NCBI RefSeq assembly: GCF_003970915.1
Contig: NZ_RXOF01000015.1
Location: 62,001-126,000 of the forward strand
Reading direction: 5' to 3'
Source of the DNA: Hymenobacter gummosus
GTDB lineage: Bacteria; Bacteroidota; Bacteroidia; Cytophagales; Hymenobacteraceae
Length of the DNA stretch: 64,000 nucleotides
In this document: positions 33,866 through 42,360 of the stretch, in pieces
How the letters are laid out: each line of letters starts with the position of its first letter
Numbering within the stretch: the stretch's first letter is position 1
Program-made: the position numbers and the translations under genes
Notes under the pieces: generated by a model
What the model was told of the DNA's origin: nothing
The model's input: the letters and a program-made list of their open reading frames with translations, nothing else
Database searches by the model: none

Positions 33866-33950
33866 ATGGCTAAATGGCCGGATGGTTAAATGGCTACTTG
33901 TTCTGACGACAGAACGACCAGCCATTTAACCATCCGGCCATTTAGCCATT
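33864..33950. repeat. Perfect palindromic 8-bp repeat array (AAATGGCT type)
   Basis: Left arm units AAATGGCT, AAATGGCC, GGATGGTT, AAATGGCT; right arm (33920-33950) is their exact reverse complement, so the stem is about 31 bp with no mismatch. The loop holds GTTCTGACGACAGAACGAC, itself a small hairpin. It overlaps the stop codon of the gene before it. Confidence 0.9.
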
Positions 33951-33980
33951 ACCAAAAACCGGTTCATCGGCCGCAGGAAG

Positions 33981-33988
33981 TATCTTCC
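33981..33988 (+). promoter_or_regulatory. Candidate -7 box for the beta-lactamase-like gene
   Basis: TATCTTCC, two bases off TAnnTTTG, 6 bp before the ATG at 33995; if used, the transcript would be almost leaderless. Weak. Confidence 0.25.
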
Positions 33989-33994
33989 GGGCTG

Positions 33995-35317
33995 ATGAAC
34001 CGGTTTTTTGCGTTTGTAGCCTTCCTGCTGATGGCCGGCCCGGCGCTGGCCCAGCCCGGCAACCCCCTGCGCCGGCTGCTGCGCCGCGACACAGCGGCCG
34101 TGATGCGCCGGGTGCTGGCCGACCCGGCGGCGCACCGGCTGCAGCTTATCTACACCCAGATTCGGCGCGACGCCCAGGGGCGGCCCTCGTTCCGGTCCTA
34201 CACCTTCCGGCTGCGGCCCCGGGAGTATTTCTACCCGGCCAGCACGGTGAAGCTGCCCGCGGCGGCCGCGGCGCTGGAATGGCTGCACTTCGGCACCTCC
34301 ATGGCCGACATCGTCGTGCGCGTGGGCATGGCGCCGCCGGGGCAGCGCTACACCGTGCCGCGCCGCAATACGCCCCTGCAGATTGATTCGGCCTATGCGG
34401 GGCAAACGCGCGTGCTGGCCGACAGTACGGCCCCGGCGGGGCGGCCGACCATCGAACACTACATCCGAAAGGTGCTGCTGGTCAGTGATAATGATGCTTT
34501 CAATCGACTCTACGAGTACACCGGGCAGCGGGCGCTGAACCGGCTGCTGCGGGTGCACGGGTATCGGCGCAGCCGCATCATCCACCGCCTGTCGGTGGGC
34601 GACGCCGAGCCCGGTTCGCGTTATACCAATCCATTCCGGTTTTCCATCGACAGCGCGGGCACTGCAAAGACGCTCCGGCAGCCGCCGCGCTACAACTCCG
34701 GCCCGCTGCCCCGCCTGCGCGCCGGCCACTACCGCGTCGGCCGGGCCTACCTGCAGGGCGGCCGCCGCGTGGAGCAGTCTTTTGATTTCAGCACCAAGAA
34801 TAATTTCCCGCTCCGGGAGCAGCAGCGGGTACTGCAGGCACTGTTATTTCCGCAGGCCGGGGCGCGCCGCCAACGTTTTTCCCTCGATTCGGCCGACTAC
34901 CCCTTCCTGCGCAAGTACCTGAGCCTGCCGCCCCGCCTGAGCCAGTATCCGCGCTACGACGCCAAGGAGTACCCCGACAACTACGCCAAGTTTCTGCTCG
35001 TCGGCGGCCCGCCGGCGGCCCTGCCCGAGGGCGTGCGCATCTACAACAAAATCGGGCAGGCCTACGGCTTCCTCATCGACAACGCCTGCATTGTCGACTC
35101 GCTGCGCGGGGTGGAGTTTATGCTGTCGGCGGTGGTGTACTGTAACCAGGACGGGGTGCTCAACGACGACCAGTACGACTACGACACCGTGGGCCTGCCC
35201 TTCCTGCGCCGCCTGGGCCAGCTGGTGTACCAGTACGAGCTGACGCGCACCGACGAGCGGCGCCGCGCCCAGGTACGGGCCTACTGGTCGGCCCCGCACG
35301 AGCGGGCCACACCCTGA
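33995..35317 (+). CDS. Class A beta-lactamase-like serine hydrolase
   Basis: 440 residues from the ATG at 33995, where a signal peptide begins (MNRFFAFVAFLLMAGPALAQ). Motifs of penicillin-recognising serine enzymes: SxxK as PASTVKLP with Ser83 and Lys86, SDN as LLVSDNDAFNRLYEY (164-166), and a KxG as YNKIGQAYG in the C-terminal third in place of KTG. It is much longer than true class A beta-lactamases (about 290), with an insert after SDN, so a periplasmic peptidase or esterase role is as likely as drug hydrolysis. Alone on its strand segment after a strong repeat hairpin. Confidence 0.85.
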   Translation: MNRFFAFVAFLLMAGPALAQPGNPLRRLLRRDTAAVMRRVLADPAAHRLQLIYTQIRRDAQGRPSFRSYTFRLRPREYFYPASTVKLPAAAAALEWLHFGTSMADIVVRVGMAPPGQRYTVPRRNTPLQIDSAYAGQTRVLADSTAPAGRPTIEHYIRKVLLVSDNDAFNRLYEYTGQRALNRLLRVHGYRRSRIIHRLSVGDAEPGSRYTNPFRFSIDSAGTAKTLRQPPRYNSGPLPRLRAGHYRVGRAYLQGGRRVEQSFDFSTKNNFPLREQQRVLQALLFPQAGARRQRFSLDSADYPFLRKYLSLPPRLSQYPRYDAKEYPDNYAKFLLVGGPPAALPEGVRIYNKIGQAYGFLIDNACIVDSLRGVEFMLSAVVYCNQDGVLNDDQYDYDTVGLPFLRRLGQLVYQYELTRTDERRRAQVRAYWSAPHERATP

Positions 35318-35397
35318 CGGCCGTTTTTGGGACCAGCCCGGTTAGGAATTCTGACGCGTTGCCGCGCAACTTGCTGCTCCGTCCGACCCTTTCTGCT

Positions 35398-36138
35398 ATG
35401 CGCCCTGCCGATACCCGCCACCGCGGCCCGCACCCCGCCGATAATGAGCTGTTTGCCCCCCGCTGGCTGCCGGTGCTGCGCCGCGCCGTGGCGGAGCTGG
35501 CCTGGCTGCTCACGCGCGGCTATCCGCCCAGTGCCACCCTCAAGCTGGTAGGCGACCGGTACGCGCTGACCGAGCGGCAGCGCTGGGCCGTGGGCCGCGC
35601 CGCCTGCACCGACGAGCAGCACCGGCACCGCGCGGCCACGCAGCTGCCAGCCACCAGCCTGGCCGGCCGCCCAATGTCCATCGACGGCTTCAACCTGCTC
35701 ATCACCCTCGAAACGGCCCTGAGCGGCGGGGTGGTGCTGCGCGGCCGCGACGGTGCCCTGCGCGACTTGTCGAGCATCCACGGCACGTACCGGGCGGTGC
35801 AGGAAACCGACCGGGCCATCCGCCTGGTTGCCGCCGCGCTGCAGCCTCTCGGGCCCGGCCCCGTGCGCTGGCTGCTCGACCAGCCCGTGTCGAACAGCGG
35901 CCGGCTGGCCGCGCGCCTGCGCGACGTGGGTGCCGAGCTGGGCTTGGAGTGGACGGCCGAGGTGGTGATGAACCCCGACCACGTGCTGGCCGCCACCACC
36001 GACGTAGTGGTAACCTCCGACTCGGTGGTGCTCGACCGGGCCGGCGGGGGCTGGCTGAACCTGGCCGCCCTGGCCCTGGCCGCCGAGCCGCCGGCCTGGC
36101 TGCTCGATTTAAGCCAAGACGAAGGGCAAGTACTGTAG
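35398..36138 (+). CDS. DUF434 family protein
   Basis: 246 residues from the ATG at 35398 (the frame is open to an earlier ATG at 35359). The first about 60 residues match DUF434 (FAPRWLPVLRRAVAELAWLL, then YPPSATLKLVGDRYALTERQR), and the remainder a second domain often fused to it (SIDGFNLLITLETALSGGVV, GRDGALRDLSSIHGTYR, LLDQPVSNSGRLA, VVTSDSVVLDRAGGGWLNLA). No signal peptide; cytoplasmic. The family is widespread and of unknown role; the conserved Asp and Asn residues suggest a Toprim- or nuclease-like metal site, but this is inference. Confidence 0.8.
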   Translation: MRPADTRHRGPHPADNELFAPRWLPVLRRAVAELAWLLTRGYPPSATLKLVGDRYALTERQRWAVGRAACTDEQHRHRAATQLPATSLAGRPMSIDGFNLLITLETALSGGVVLRGRDGALRDLSSIHGTYRAVQETDRAIRLVAAALQPLGPGPVRWLLDQPVSNSGRLAARLRDVGAELGLEWTAEVVMNPDHVLAATTDVVVTSDSVVLDRAGGGWLNLAALALAAEPPAWLLDLSQDEGQVL

Positions 36139-36232
36139 CCGGGCCTGCCGGGGCCGCTCGGCCGTAAGCTCGCCGACTCCGCCTATTTTTACCATCGGCC
36201 GCCCGCCGCGGCCCCCTGCAACGCCTCTGCCC

Positions 36233-36877
36233 ATGATGGTTCAGCAAGCTCCCGCCCCGCCGCCCGGGCCCGTAGTCGTGGCCGACGTGGGCCAGTACCG
36301 CCGGCAGGTGCAGCGGGATGCCCGCCACGAGCTGGTCGATTTGGCCGCCTTCGTGCCCGGCCTGCACCTCGACATTCGCTACGCCACGGCCAACAACCTC
36401 ACCGGCAAAGTCATTTACCCCGAGGCGGCGGCTTTTCTGCGGCGGCCGGTGGCCGAGGACTTGCGCCGGGCCGAGCGGGAGCTGAACCAGCTGGGCTACG
36501 GGCTGAAAATCTACGACGCCTACCGGCCATACACCGCCACGCGCCGCCTCTACGAAGCCCTGCCCGACCAGACCTACGCCGCCCCGCCCACCCGCGGCTC
36601 CCGCCACAACCGCGGCTGCGCCGTCGACGTGGGCCTGGTGGACCTGAAGACCGGCCGCGACGTGGCCCTGCCCACCGATTTCGACGCCATGACGCCCGCC
36701 GCCCACTCCGATTACCAGCAGCTGCCGGCCGCCGCCATCCGGCACCGGGCGCTCCTGCACCGGGTGCTGGCCCGGCACGGCTTCGTGAACTACCCAGCCG
36801 AGTGGTGGCACTTCGACCACCGCGGCTGGGAGCAGTTTCCGCTGCTGGACCTGCCTTTTGCCGCGCTGCGCCCGTAG
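36233..36877 (+). CDS. D-alanyl-D-alanine dipeptidase (VanX/DdpX type)
   Basis: 214 residues (two consecutive ATGs at 36233 and 36236). Zinc peptidase of family M15D that cleaves D-Ala-D-Ala. Motifs: substrate-binding Arg in YDAYRPYTATRRLYE (near 94-107), zinc ligands His125 and Asp132 in SRHNRGCAVDVGL, catalytic Glu190 and zinc ligand His193 in AEWWHFD. All metal and catalytic residues are present. No signal peptide, so a cytoplasmic recycling role rather than vancomycin resistance is likely; no vanH/vanA partner is nearby. A candidate -7 box TATTTTTA lies at 36184-36191. The stop codon is part of repeat A2. Confidence 0.92.
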   Translation: MMVQQAPAPPPGPVVVADVGQYRRQVQRDARHELVDLAAFVPGLHLDIRYATANNLTGKVIYPEAAAFLRRPVAEDLRRAERELNQLGYGLKIYDAYRPYTATRRLYEALPDQTYAAPPTRGSRHNRGCAVDVGLVDLKTGRDVALPTDFDAMTPAAHSDYQQLPAAAIRHRALLHRVLARHGFVNYPAEWWHFDHRGWEQFPLLDLPFAALRP

Positions 36878-37001
36878 CGCGGGCTTGAGCCCGCGTCCTG
36901 CAGATAGTAATTTTAATCGTCATTGAAGCAGGCCGCGCAACGACTAACGTTCGGGCGGACGCGGGCTAAACCGAAGGAAGGCGGAGCCAAGCCCGCGCGA
37001 C
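36874..37001. repeat. Palindromic element A2 (GTAGCGCGGGCT type, interrupted arm)
   Basis: Left arm 36874-36898 carries the A1-type sequence; the right arm is split into GGACGCGGGCT (36957-36967) and AAGCCCGCGCGAC (36989-37001) by a 21-base insertion. It supplies the TAG stop of the VanX-type gene (36875-36877). Confidence 0.8.
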
Positions 37002-37078
37002 ATGCGTAATTTGCAGCGGGCGAACTGCCGGTAGCCAGTGCGGGCCACCGGCCGGAGTCGCCCGCCGGATTCCTGTTG

Positions 37079-38890
37079 ATGCGTTGTCGTTTGCTTTTGG
37101 GCGCCGCTGGGGCGCTGTTCCTCGCTCATTCCCTGTCGGCCCAACCTTCGGCCGTGCTGCCCTCGGCGGCCCTGAAACCCGCCGTCATTACCACGCCCAT
37201 TCCTTCGCCGCCGCCCAAGCGGGAGCTGCGCGGGGTCTGGATTGCCACCGTCGAAAACATCGACTGGCCTTCGCGCCGGGATTTGACGCCCGAGCAGCAG
37301 CGCCGGGAGTACATCAAGTTGCTGGATTCGGAGCAGCGCACGGGCATCAACGCGGTGTTTGTGCAGGTGCGGCCCGCTTCGGATGCCTTCTACCAGAGCA
37401 GCCTGGAGCCCTGGAGCAAGTGGCTGACCGGCCGGCAGGGCAAGGCGCCCGGCTGGGACCCGCTGCCCTTCCTCATCGAGGAGGCCCACAAACGCGGCAT
37501 GGAATTTCACGCCTGGTTTAACCCCTACCGCGCCAGCACCGACACGACCACCGCCCGCCTGGCGCCCCAGCACCCGTACCGCCAGCACCCGGAGTGGTTT
37601 CTGCGCTACTCGGGCAAGCTGCTCTACAACCCCGGCCTGCCCGCGGTGCGCGCCTACATCACCCAGGTTATTATGGACGTGGTGCGCCGCTACGACATCG
37701 ACGGGGTGCACTTCGACGACTATTTCTACCCGTACCCCGAGGCCAAGCAGGTCATTCACGACGAGCAGGCCTACGCCCAGTACAACGACGAGGGGCTGAG
37801 CGTGCCCGACTGGCGCCGCCGCAACGTGAACCAGCTGGTGCAGCAGGTGCACGACTCCATCGACGCGGAAAAGCACTGGGTGAAGTTCGGCATTTCGCCC
37901 TTCGGCGTGTGGATGAACCGCAACGAGGACCCCGAGGGCTCCGACACCCGCGCTTTTCAGGGCCACACCGGCCTCTACGCCGACGCCCGCGAGTGGCTGC
38001 GCCAGGGCTGGGTGGATTACGTGCTGCCGCAGCTGTACTGGAGCACCAACTTCAAGGCCGCTTCCTACGCCACGCTGCTGGAATGGTGGAGCCGCAACCG
38101 CTTCGACCGGCACCTCTACATCGGGCAGGGCGCCTACCGCATGCTGGAAAGCACCAAGTCGGATACCACCTGGCGCAGCCCGCGGGAGCTGCCGCGGCAG
38201 GTGCGCCTGAACCGCTCGTACCCGCAGGACATCAGCGGCAGCGTGTTTTTCTCGGCCAAATCGGTGCTGCTGAACCCGCTCAAAACCACCGACTCGCTGC
38301 GCCAGAACCTGTTTCAGTACCCGGCCCTGCTGCCCACCATGCCCTGGAAGGACGCCGTGCCGCCCCGCTCGGTGCAGCAGCTCACGCTCACGCGCGGCGG
38401 CGGCCCGGTCACGCTCGTCTGGCGCCCTGGCCCGGCGGCGGCGGATGGCGACTCGGCCTCGGCCTACGTCATTTACCGCTTTGCCCGCGGCGAGCAGCCC
38501 AGCCCCGACGACCCGCGCCACATCCTGACCATCATGCCGGGCATGCGCCGCCCCACGCTGGCTTACGTGGACACGGCCGCCCGCTTCGGCACCGAGTACG
38601 CCTACTACGTGACGGCCCTGGACCGCCTGCACAACGAAAGCAGCCCCCTGCGCGTGACGACCATCGGCTCGGTGGCCGGCCCGGTGGTGGCCCAGGCCAC
38701 CGAGCCCGCCACGCCCATTGCCACCGCGCCCAACCCGAAGAGCCAGCCCGTGGTGACGCTGCCCCCGGCGGAAACCAGTGCCCGGCCCGGCGTGAGCAAA
38801 ACGACGGCCGGCAACAACGTCACCATCAAGACCAAAACCAAGGCCAAGCCGAAGAAACGCGGCTTCTTCGGGCGCTTATTCGGGCGGTAG
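37079..38890 (+). CDS. GHL10-type glycoside hydrolase (DUF187)
   Basis: 603 residues from the ATG at 37079 (a TTG lies one codon upstream). Signal peptide at about 1-20 (ending SLSAQ). A glycosyl-hydrolase-like 10 barrel spans about 45-370: LRGVWIATVENIDWPS, INAVFVQVRPASDAFYQSSL, EFHAWFNPYRAS, YDIDGVHFDDYFYPYPE with the acidic pair of this family, and WVDYVLPQLYW. A fibronectin type III-like domain follows (about 430-525), then a Pro/Thr linker and a strongly basic tail (KTKTKAKPKKRGFFGRLFGR). YngK-like members act on glycans of uncertain nature. Its last 15 bp overlap the convergent lipoprotein gene. Confidence 0.88.
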   Translation: MRCRLLLGAAGALFLAHSLSAQPSAVLPSAALKPAVITTPIPSPPPKRELRGVWIATVENIDWPSRRDLTPEQQRREYIKLLDSEQRTGINAVFVQVRPASDAFYQSSLEPWSKWLTGRQGKAPGWDPLPFLIEEAHKRGMEFHAWFNPYRASTDTTTARLAPQHPYRQHPEWFLRYSGKLLYNPGLPAVRAYITQVIMDVVRRYDIDGVHFDDYFYPYPEAKQVIHDEQAYAQYNDEGLSVPDWRRRNVNQLVQQVHDSIDAEKHWVKFGISPFGVWMNRNEDPEGSDTRAFQGHTGLYADAREWLRQGWVDYVLPQLYWSTNFKAASYATLLEWWSRNRFDRHLYIGQGAYRMLESTKSDTTWRSPRELPRQVRLNRSYPQDISGSVFFSAKSVLLNPLKTTDSLRQNLFQYPALLPTMPWKDAVPPRSVQQLTLTRGGGPVTLVWRPGPAAADGDSASAYVIYRFARGEQPSPDDPRHILTIMPGMRRPTLAYVDTAARFGTEYAYYVTALDRLHNESSPLRVTTIGSVAGPVVAQATEPATPIATAPNPKSQPVVTLPPAETSARPGVSKTTAGNNVTIKTKTKAKPKKRGFFGRLFGR

Positions 38891-39694
38891 GCAGCGGGCC
38901 CGGCGGCCTTGCTGCAGCAGCCAGCCGGCCAGGCCTTGCGTGCTGCTGCCTTCGCGGTGAAGCCAGAAACGGTACTGGCCCGGCGTCTGCGCCTCCAGCA
39001 GCCAGGAAGCCCCGTCGCAGCAGTCGGCTATATCGTTCGACACGCCGGACTGCGCGGGCAGCGTCTGCTCGAAGTGCCGGAGCACTTGCTGCCGTTGGGC
39101 CGCGGTGAGGGCGAAAGTAGTGTCACAGACCAGTTGGGGCGGCTGCCGGGCCCAGGCTTCGTAGGCGCGGTGCTCGGGCGTGGTACTGGTGTCGCGGGGA
39201 ATGAGGCGCCCCGCCGCATCGCGCAGGACGGGCGGCGGGGGCGGGGGCGCCGTGGGCCCACCGATGCGCGGGTGCCGGTCGAGCGTCTGGATGCGCAGCT
39301 GCGCCCGGCCCGGGGCCGTTTCGCGCACGGTGAAGAGCGTGGTGTAGTCGAAGCCGCTGTGGCGCAGGGCCCGCCAGGTACGCCCGGGCTGGGGCACGTT
39401 GGCCAGCACCGGGGCGCCGAAGTAGTACAGCTCGGCCGAAAGGTGCGTCAGAAAGTCATGCCGGGCGTCGCGTGACGAGCCGGGGAGGTCTTCCGGGTAA
39501 TACGCGTACAGCGAGTCGACGGGCGGCAGGTAGAAGGTAAGCGAGTCGTGGGGGCGGCCCTGCGCGTCGGACACGGCCGGGGCGCGGGGGAATATGTACG
39601 CTGGCGTGGCGGCCGGCTGGTCTGGGGTAGCTCGGTCACAGCTGCTTAGCAGTGGATAAAGCAGCAGAATCCAAAGCAGCCGGTAAGTGGGCAT
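38876..39694 (-). CDS. Hypothetical lipoprotein
   Basis: 272 residues from the ATG at 39694, giving a clean lipoprotein signal (LLWILLLYPLLSSC, lipidated Cys at about 19). The frame is open upstream to 39760 without support. The mature part has no motif I recognise; it contains a Pro-run (GGPTAPPPPPP) near 140 and a Cys-Cys pair in IADCCDGASWLLEAQ near 230. The sequence SGFDYTTLFTVRETAPGRAQL suggests a beta-rich fold. Likely faces the periplasm. Its 3' end overlaps the convergent GHL10 gene by 15 bp. Function unknown. Confidence 0.75.
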   Translation of the reverse strand: MPTYRLLWILLLYPLLSSCDRATPDQPAATPAYIFPRAPAVSDAQGRPHDSLTFYLPPVDSLYAYYPEDLPGSSRDARHDFLTHLSAELYYFGAPVLANVPQPGRTWRALRHSGFDYTTLFTVRETAPGRAQLRIQTLDRHPRIGGPTAPPPPPPVLRDAAGRLIPRDTSTTPEHRAYEAWARQPPQLVCDTTFALTAAQRQQVLRHFEQTLPAQSGVSNDIADCCDGASWLLEAQTPGQYRFWLHREGSSTQGLAGWLLQQGRRARCLPPE

Positions 39695-39909
39695 CAGGAG
39701 GGAAGCAACAACGGGAATACCTAGGCTCGACCGGCGCGGCGCAGGGCCGCCTATATTCACGAAAAAAGTCGGTTTTTGCGCCGGGGTCGGCTTTTCGCCG
39801 GGGCAGATTGGGCTGAAGAGGCCGCCGAAGTTCCCACCGCTGCCGTCGTTTTGCCACCTTCGCGGCCTTCATCAAAGGCCGGTTTCTACTTTCTCGCTTG
39901 CTCGTAATC

Positions 39910-40929
39910 ATGCGTCTTCATCCCGCGCTGCTGGCCGCGGCCCTGCTGCTGAGCGGCCCTGCCCTGTACGCCCAAACCACCCCGCCCGCGCCGGCCAAAG
40001 CCCCGGAGCCGCCCTCGTTCAACAAGTCGGTGCGGCTGGTAGTGGCTGCCGACGGCAGCGGCGACTACCGCAGCGTGCAGGAGGCCGTCATGGCCGTGCG
40101 CGACTTTATGCAGGTGGAGGCCGTCATCTTCATCAAAAACGGCACCTACCGCGAGAAGCTGCTCGTTCCCTCGCAGAAAACGCATATTACCCTGCTCGGG
40201 GAAAGCCAGCGGGGCGTCGTCATCAGCTGGGGCGACTATTCCGGCGACGCCGACAAGCACACCACCTACACGTCCTCGACGGTGCGGGTGCAGGGCAACG
40301 ACTTCCGGGCCGAAAACCTGACCATCGAAAACACGGCCGGGCGGGTGGGCCAGGCCGTGGCCCTGCACGTGGAGGGCGACCGGGCCCAGCTGCGCGGCTG
40401 CCGCCTGCTGGGCAACCAGGATACGCTGTTTCTGGCCACCGAAAACAGCCGGCAGTACTACCTGGACTGCTACATCGAAGGTACCACCGACTTCATCTTC
40501 GGCGCGGCCACGGCCGTGTTTGAGCGCTGCGTCATCCACAGCAAGTCCGACTCGTACGTCACCGCCGCCTCCACCACGCCCCGGCAGGCCTTTGGGCTGG
40601 TGTTTTTCAGCTGCCGGCTGACGGCCGCGCCCGAGGCCCAAAAGGTGTACCTGGGCCGGCCCTGGCGCCCCCACGCCCGCACCGTGTTTATCGGCTGCGA
40701 GCTGGGCGCCCACATCCGCCCCGAGGGCTGGCACAACTGGGGCAATGCCGACAACGAGAAAACCGCCTTCTACGCCGAGTACCAGTCGAAAGGGCCCGGC
40801 GCGGGCAGCGCGGGGAGGGTGCAGTGGAGCCGGCAGCTCTCGGCCAAACAAGCCCGGCAGTACACCCCGGCGCGCATTTTTGCCAGCTCCGCGCCCTGGC
40901 TGCCGGCCGTGCGGCCAGCCCAGCCCTGA
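39910..40929 (+). CDS. Pectinesterase (CE8)
   Basis: 339 residues from the ATG at 39910 (earlier ATG at 39898). Signal peptide at about 1-20 (ALLLSGPALYAQ). Carbohydrate esterase family 8 beta-helix that removes methyl esters from pectin. Signature motifs in order: ADGSGDYRSVQEAV near 46-59, GNQDTLF near 163, YIEGTTDFIFGAATAVF near 186-202 with the catalytic Asp, and LGRPWRPHARTVF near 250. All family residues are present at usual length. No pectate lyase or rhamnogalacturonan gene is nearby; the downstream SusCD operon is convergent and separated by a terminator. A bidirectional terminator at 40977-41010 ends the gene. Confidence 0.92.
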   Translation: MRLHPALLAAALLLSGPALYAQTTPPAPAKAPEPPSFNKSVRLVVAADGSGDYRSVQEAVMAVRDFMQVEAVIFIKNGTYREKLLVPSQKTHITLLGESQRGVVISWGDYSGDADKHTTYTSSTVRVQGNDFRAENLTIENTAGRVGQAVALHVEGDRAQLRGCRLLGNQDTLFLATENSRQYYLDCYIEGTTDFIFGAATAVFERCVIHSKSDSYVTAASTTPRQAFGLVFFSCRLTAAPEAQKVYLGRPWRPHARTVFIGCELGAHIRPEGWHNWGNADNEKTAFYAEYQSKGPGAGSAGRVQWSRQLSAKQARQYTPARIFASSAPWLPAVRPAQP

Positions 40930-40976
40930 GCCTGGCGCCGCCCGTCCTGACTTGATGAGCCTTTCGAGGAAAGTAA

Positions 40977-41010
40977 AAAAGCCCGCCCAGAACAGTCTGG
41001 GCGGGCTTTT
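40977..41010. terminator. Bidirectional rho-independent terminator
   Basis: AAAA, an 11-bp stem GCCCGCCCAGA / TCTGGGCGGGC (40981-40991 with 40996-41006), four-base loop, then TTTT. It serves both the pectinesterase gene and the convergent SusCD operon. Confidence 0.92.
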
Positions 41011-41028
41011 CAGCGGAGTAAAGGGCCG

Positions 41029-42315
41029 CTAGAGCGCCTTGTACTCGAAGGTGATGCGACCGGTGGAGCCGGAGGCGCTGGGCCGCACGCCGATGACGCG
41101 CAGCAGCATGGGCTCGGCTCCGCGCACGCGCACGGCAAACACGTCGTTGGGGGCGACGGGGCCGGGGTTGGCGGTCAGGGAAGCGGCGTTGGTGTACAGC
41201 AGCGTGCCCACCGCGTTGGCCGAGGCGTTGGCGAAATAGCCGGTGGCTACCGTAGCGGCCGGCACGCGGTAGTACAGCGTGGTGTTTTCGGCCCGCATGC
41301 CCAGGGTATTGGCGCCGGTGCTGGTGGTGGCCACGAAGGCGTAAGCGTCCTTGGTAGTGGCGGCCGCGCTGTTGAGCACGTTGGCGCCCAGGCGCAGGTC
41401 GTAGGCGGCTGAGTCCTGGGGCGAGCCGGCCCCGGCCGTGATGCGGCCCGTGCGCAGGCGCGTGAGGGCGGCGGGGGCCACGATGCTGACGGGCGCGGCC
41501 GTGACGGAAGCCGTGTACGGCCCGGCGTAGGCCGTGAAGCTGTACGTGACGTTCTGGCCTTGTGCCCCGGCCGGCACGCGCACGTCCACGGTGCGGGCGT
41601 TGGCGGCGCCGGTGCTCGGGTTTAGCACCACGCCCGCCCGCACCGGCGCACCCGCGCCGATGCGGTAGAAGGTCGTCAGGCTGTCCACGTTCTTGAACAG
41701 CGTGGCCGTGCTGGGCGTGGTTGGTATGGCGCCGATGCCGCCCTCGTTAATCACCAGGTTGTAGCCGATGATGTCGCCCTCCGCCTGGGCCGTGGCCGCG
41801 AGGTTGTTGCGGAAGTTGGTAATGGTAGTGGGCGAAGCGGTGGTGCCAAGGCGCAGGGTAGGGGCGGCGGCCACGTTGTAAGCGAAGCGGCGCAGGCGGG
41901 TGGCCCCGTTCTGGAAGGTGGTCGTCACGTCCACGCGCACCGGAATCTTGTTGGCCAGGTTCGCCGGCACCACGTACGGGATGACCAGCTCCGTGAGCCC
42001 CGAGGTGCCGATGGTGCCGCCGGCCGGCGTGGTGCTGACCACGGCCGAGTCCTGGCGGTTGACGACCTGGAACACGGTCACGTCGCGCACCTGGTCGGCG
42101 GCGTTGTAGCCCACCACCAGGCGCACGGTTTCGCCGGGGGCGTACTTGGTCTGCAGGCCGCTGGGCGCGGCGCCGATGGTCGCAAAGCCGCCGTCGTCCT
42201 GTACCTGGTAGGGCTTTTCAATTTCCTTTTCGCAGGCGCCGAGCGTGAGCAGGCCGGCTGCCAGCAGCGGCGACCAACGCAGCAGGCGGGGCTGCGGGTT
42301 AAGCAATATCTTCAT
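41029..42315 (-). CDS. SusCD-associated surface lipoprotein
   Basis: 428 residues; lipoprotein signal ending LLTLGAC (Cys at about 28), then EKEIEKPYQVQDDGGF. The mature part is beta-rich and Thr/Ala/Val-rich and seems to consist of three or four Ig-like modules (VRLVVGYNAADQVRDVTVFQ, KIPVRVDVTTTFQNGATRL, YSFTAYAGPYTASVTAAPVS). Third gene of the susC-susD-lipoprotein operon, 45 bp after susD, the place usually held by SusE/SusF-like glycan-binding lipoproteins. I infer a surface glycan-binding role; sequence similarity to SusE is not visible by eye. Confidence 0.75.
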   Translation of the reverse strand: MKILLNPQPRLLRWSPLLAAGLLTLGACEKEIEKPYQVQDDGGFATIGAAPSGLQTKYAPGETVRLVVGYNAADQVRDVTVFQVVNRQDSAVVSTTPAGGTIGTSGLTELVIPYVVPANLANKIPVRVDVTTTFQNGATRLRRFAYNVAAAPTLRLGTTASPTTITNFRNNLAATAQAEGDIIGYNLVINEGGIGAIPTTPSTATLFKNVDSLTTFYRIGAGAPVRAGVVLNPSTGAANARTVDVRVPAGAQGQNVTYSFTAYAGPYTASVTAAPVSIVAPAALTRLRTGRITAGAGSPQDSAAYDLRLGANVLNSAAATTKDAYAFVATTSTGANTLGMRAENTTLYYRVPAATVATGYFANASANAVGTLLYTNAASLTANPGPVAPNDVFAVRVRGAEPMLLRVIGVRPSASGSTGRITFEYKAL

Positions 42316-42360
42316 GGGGAGAGCAATCAGTAGGGAGAAAAACTCGAGCAGCGCCGGGCA

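Noticed and set aside
33995-35317. Acquired antibiotic beta-lactamase
   Set aside because: Too long, KIG instead of KTG, no mobile-element context; a housekeeping serine hydrolase is more likely.
36233-36877. Vancomycin-resistance cluster
   Set aside because: VanX-type dipeptidase alone; no vanH, vanA, vanR or vanS nearby and no other transfer signs.
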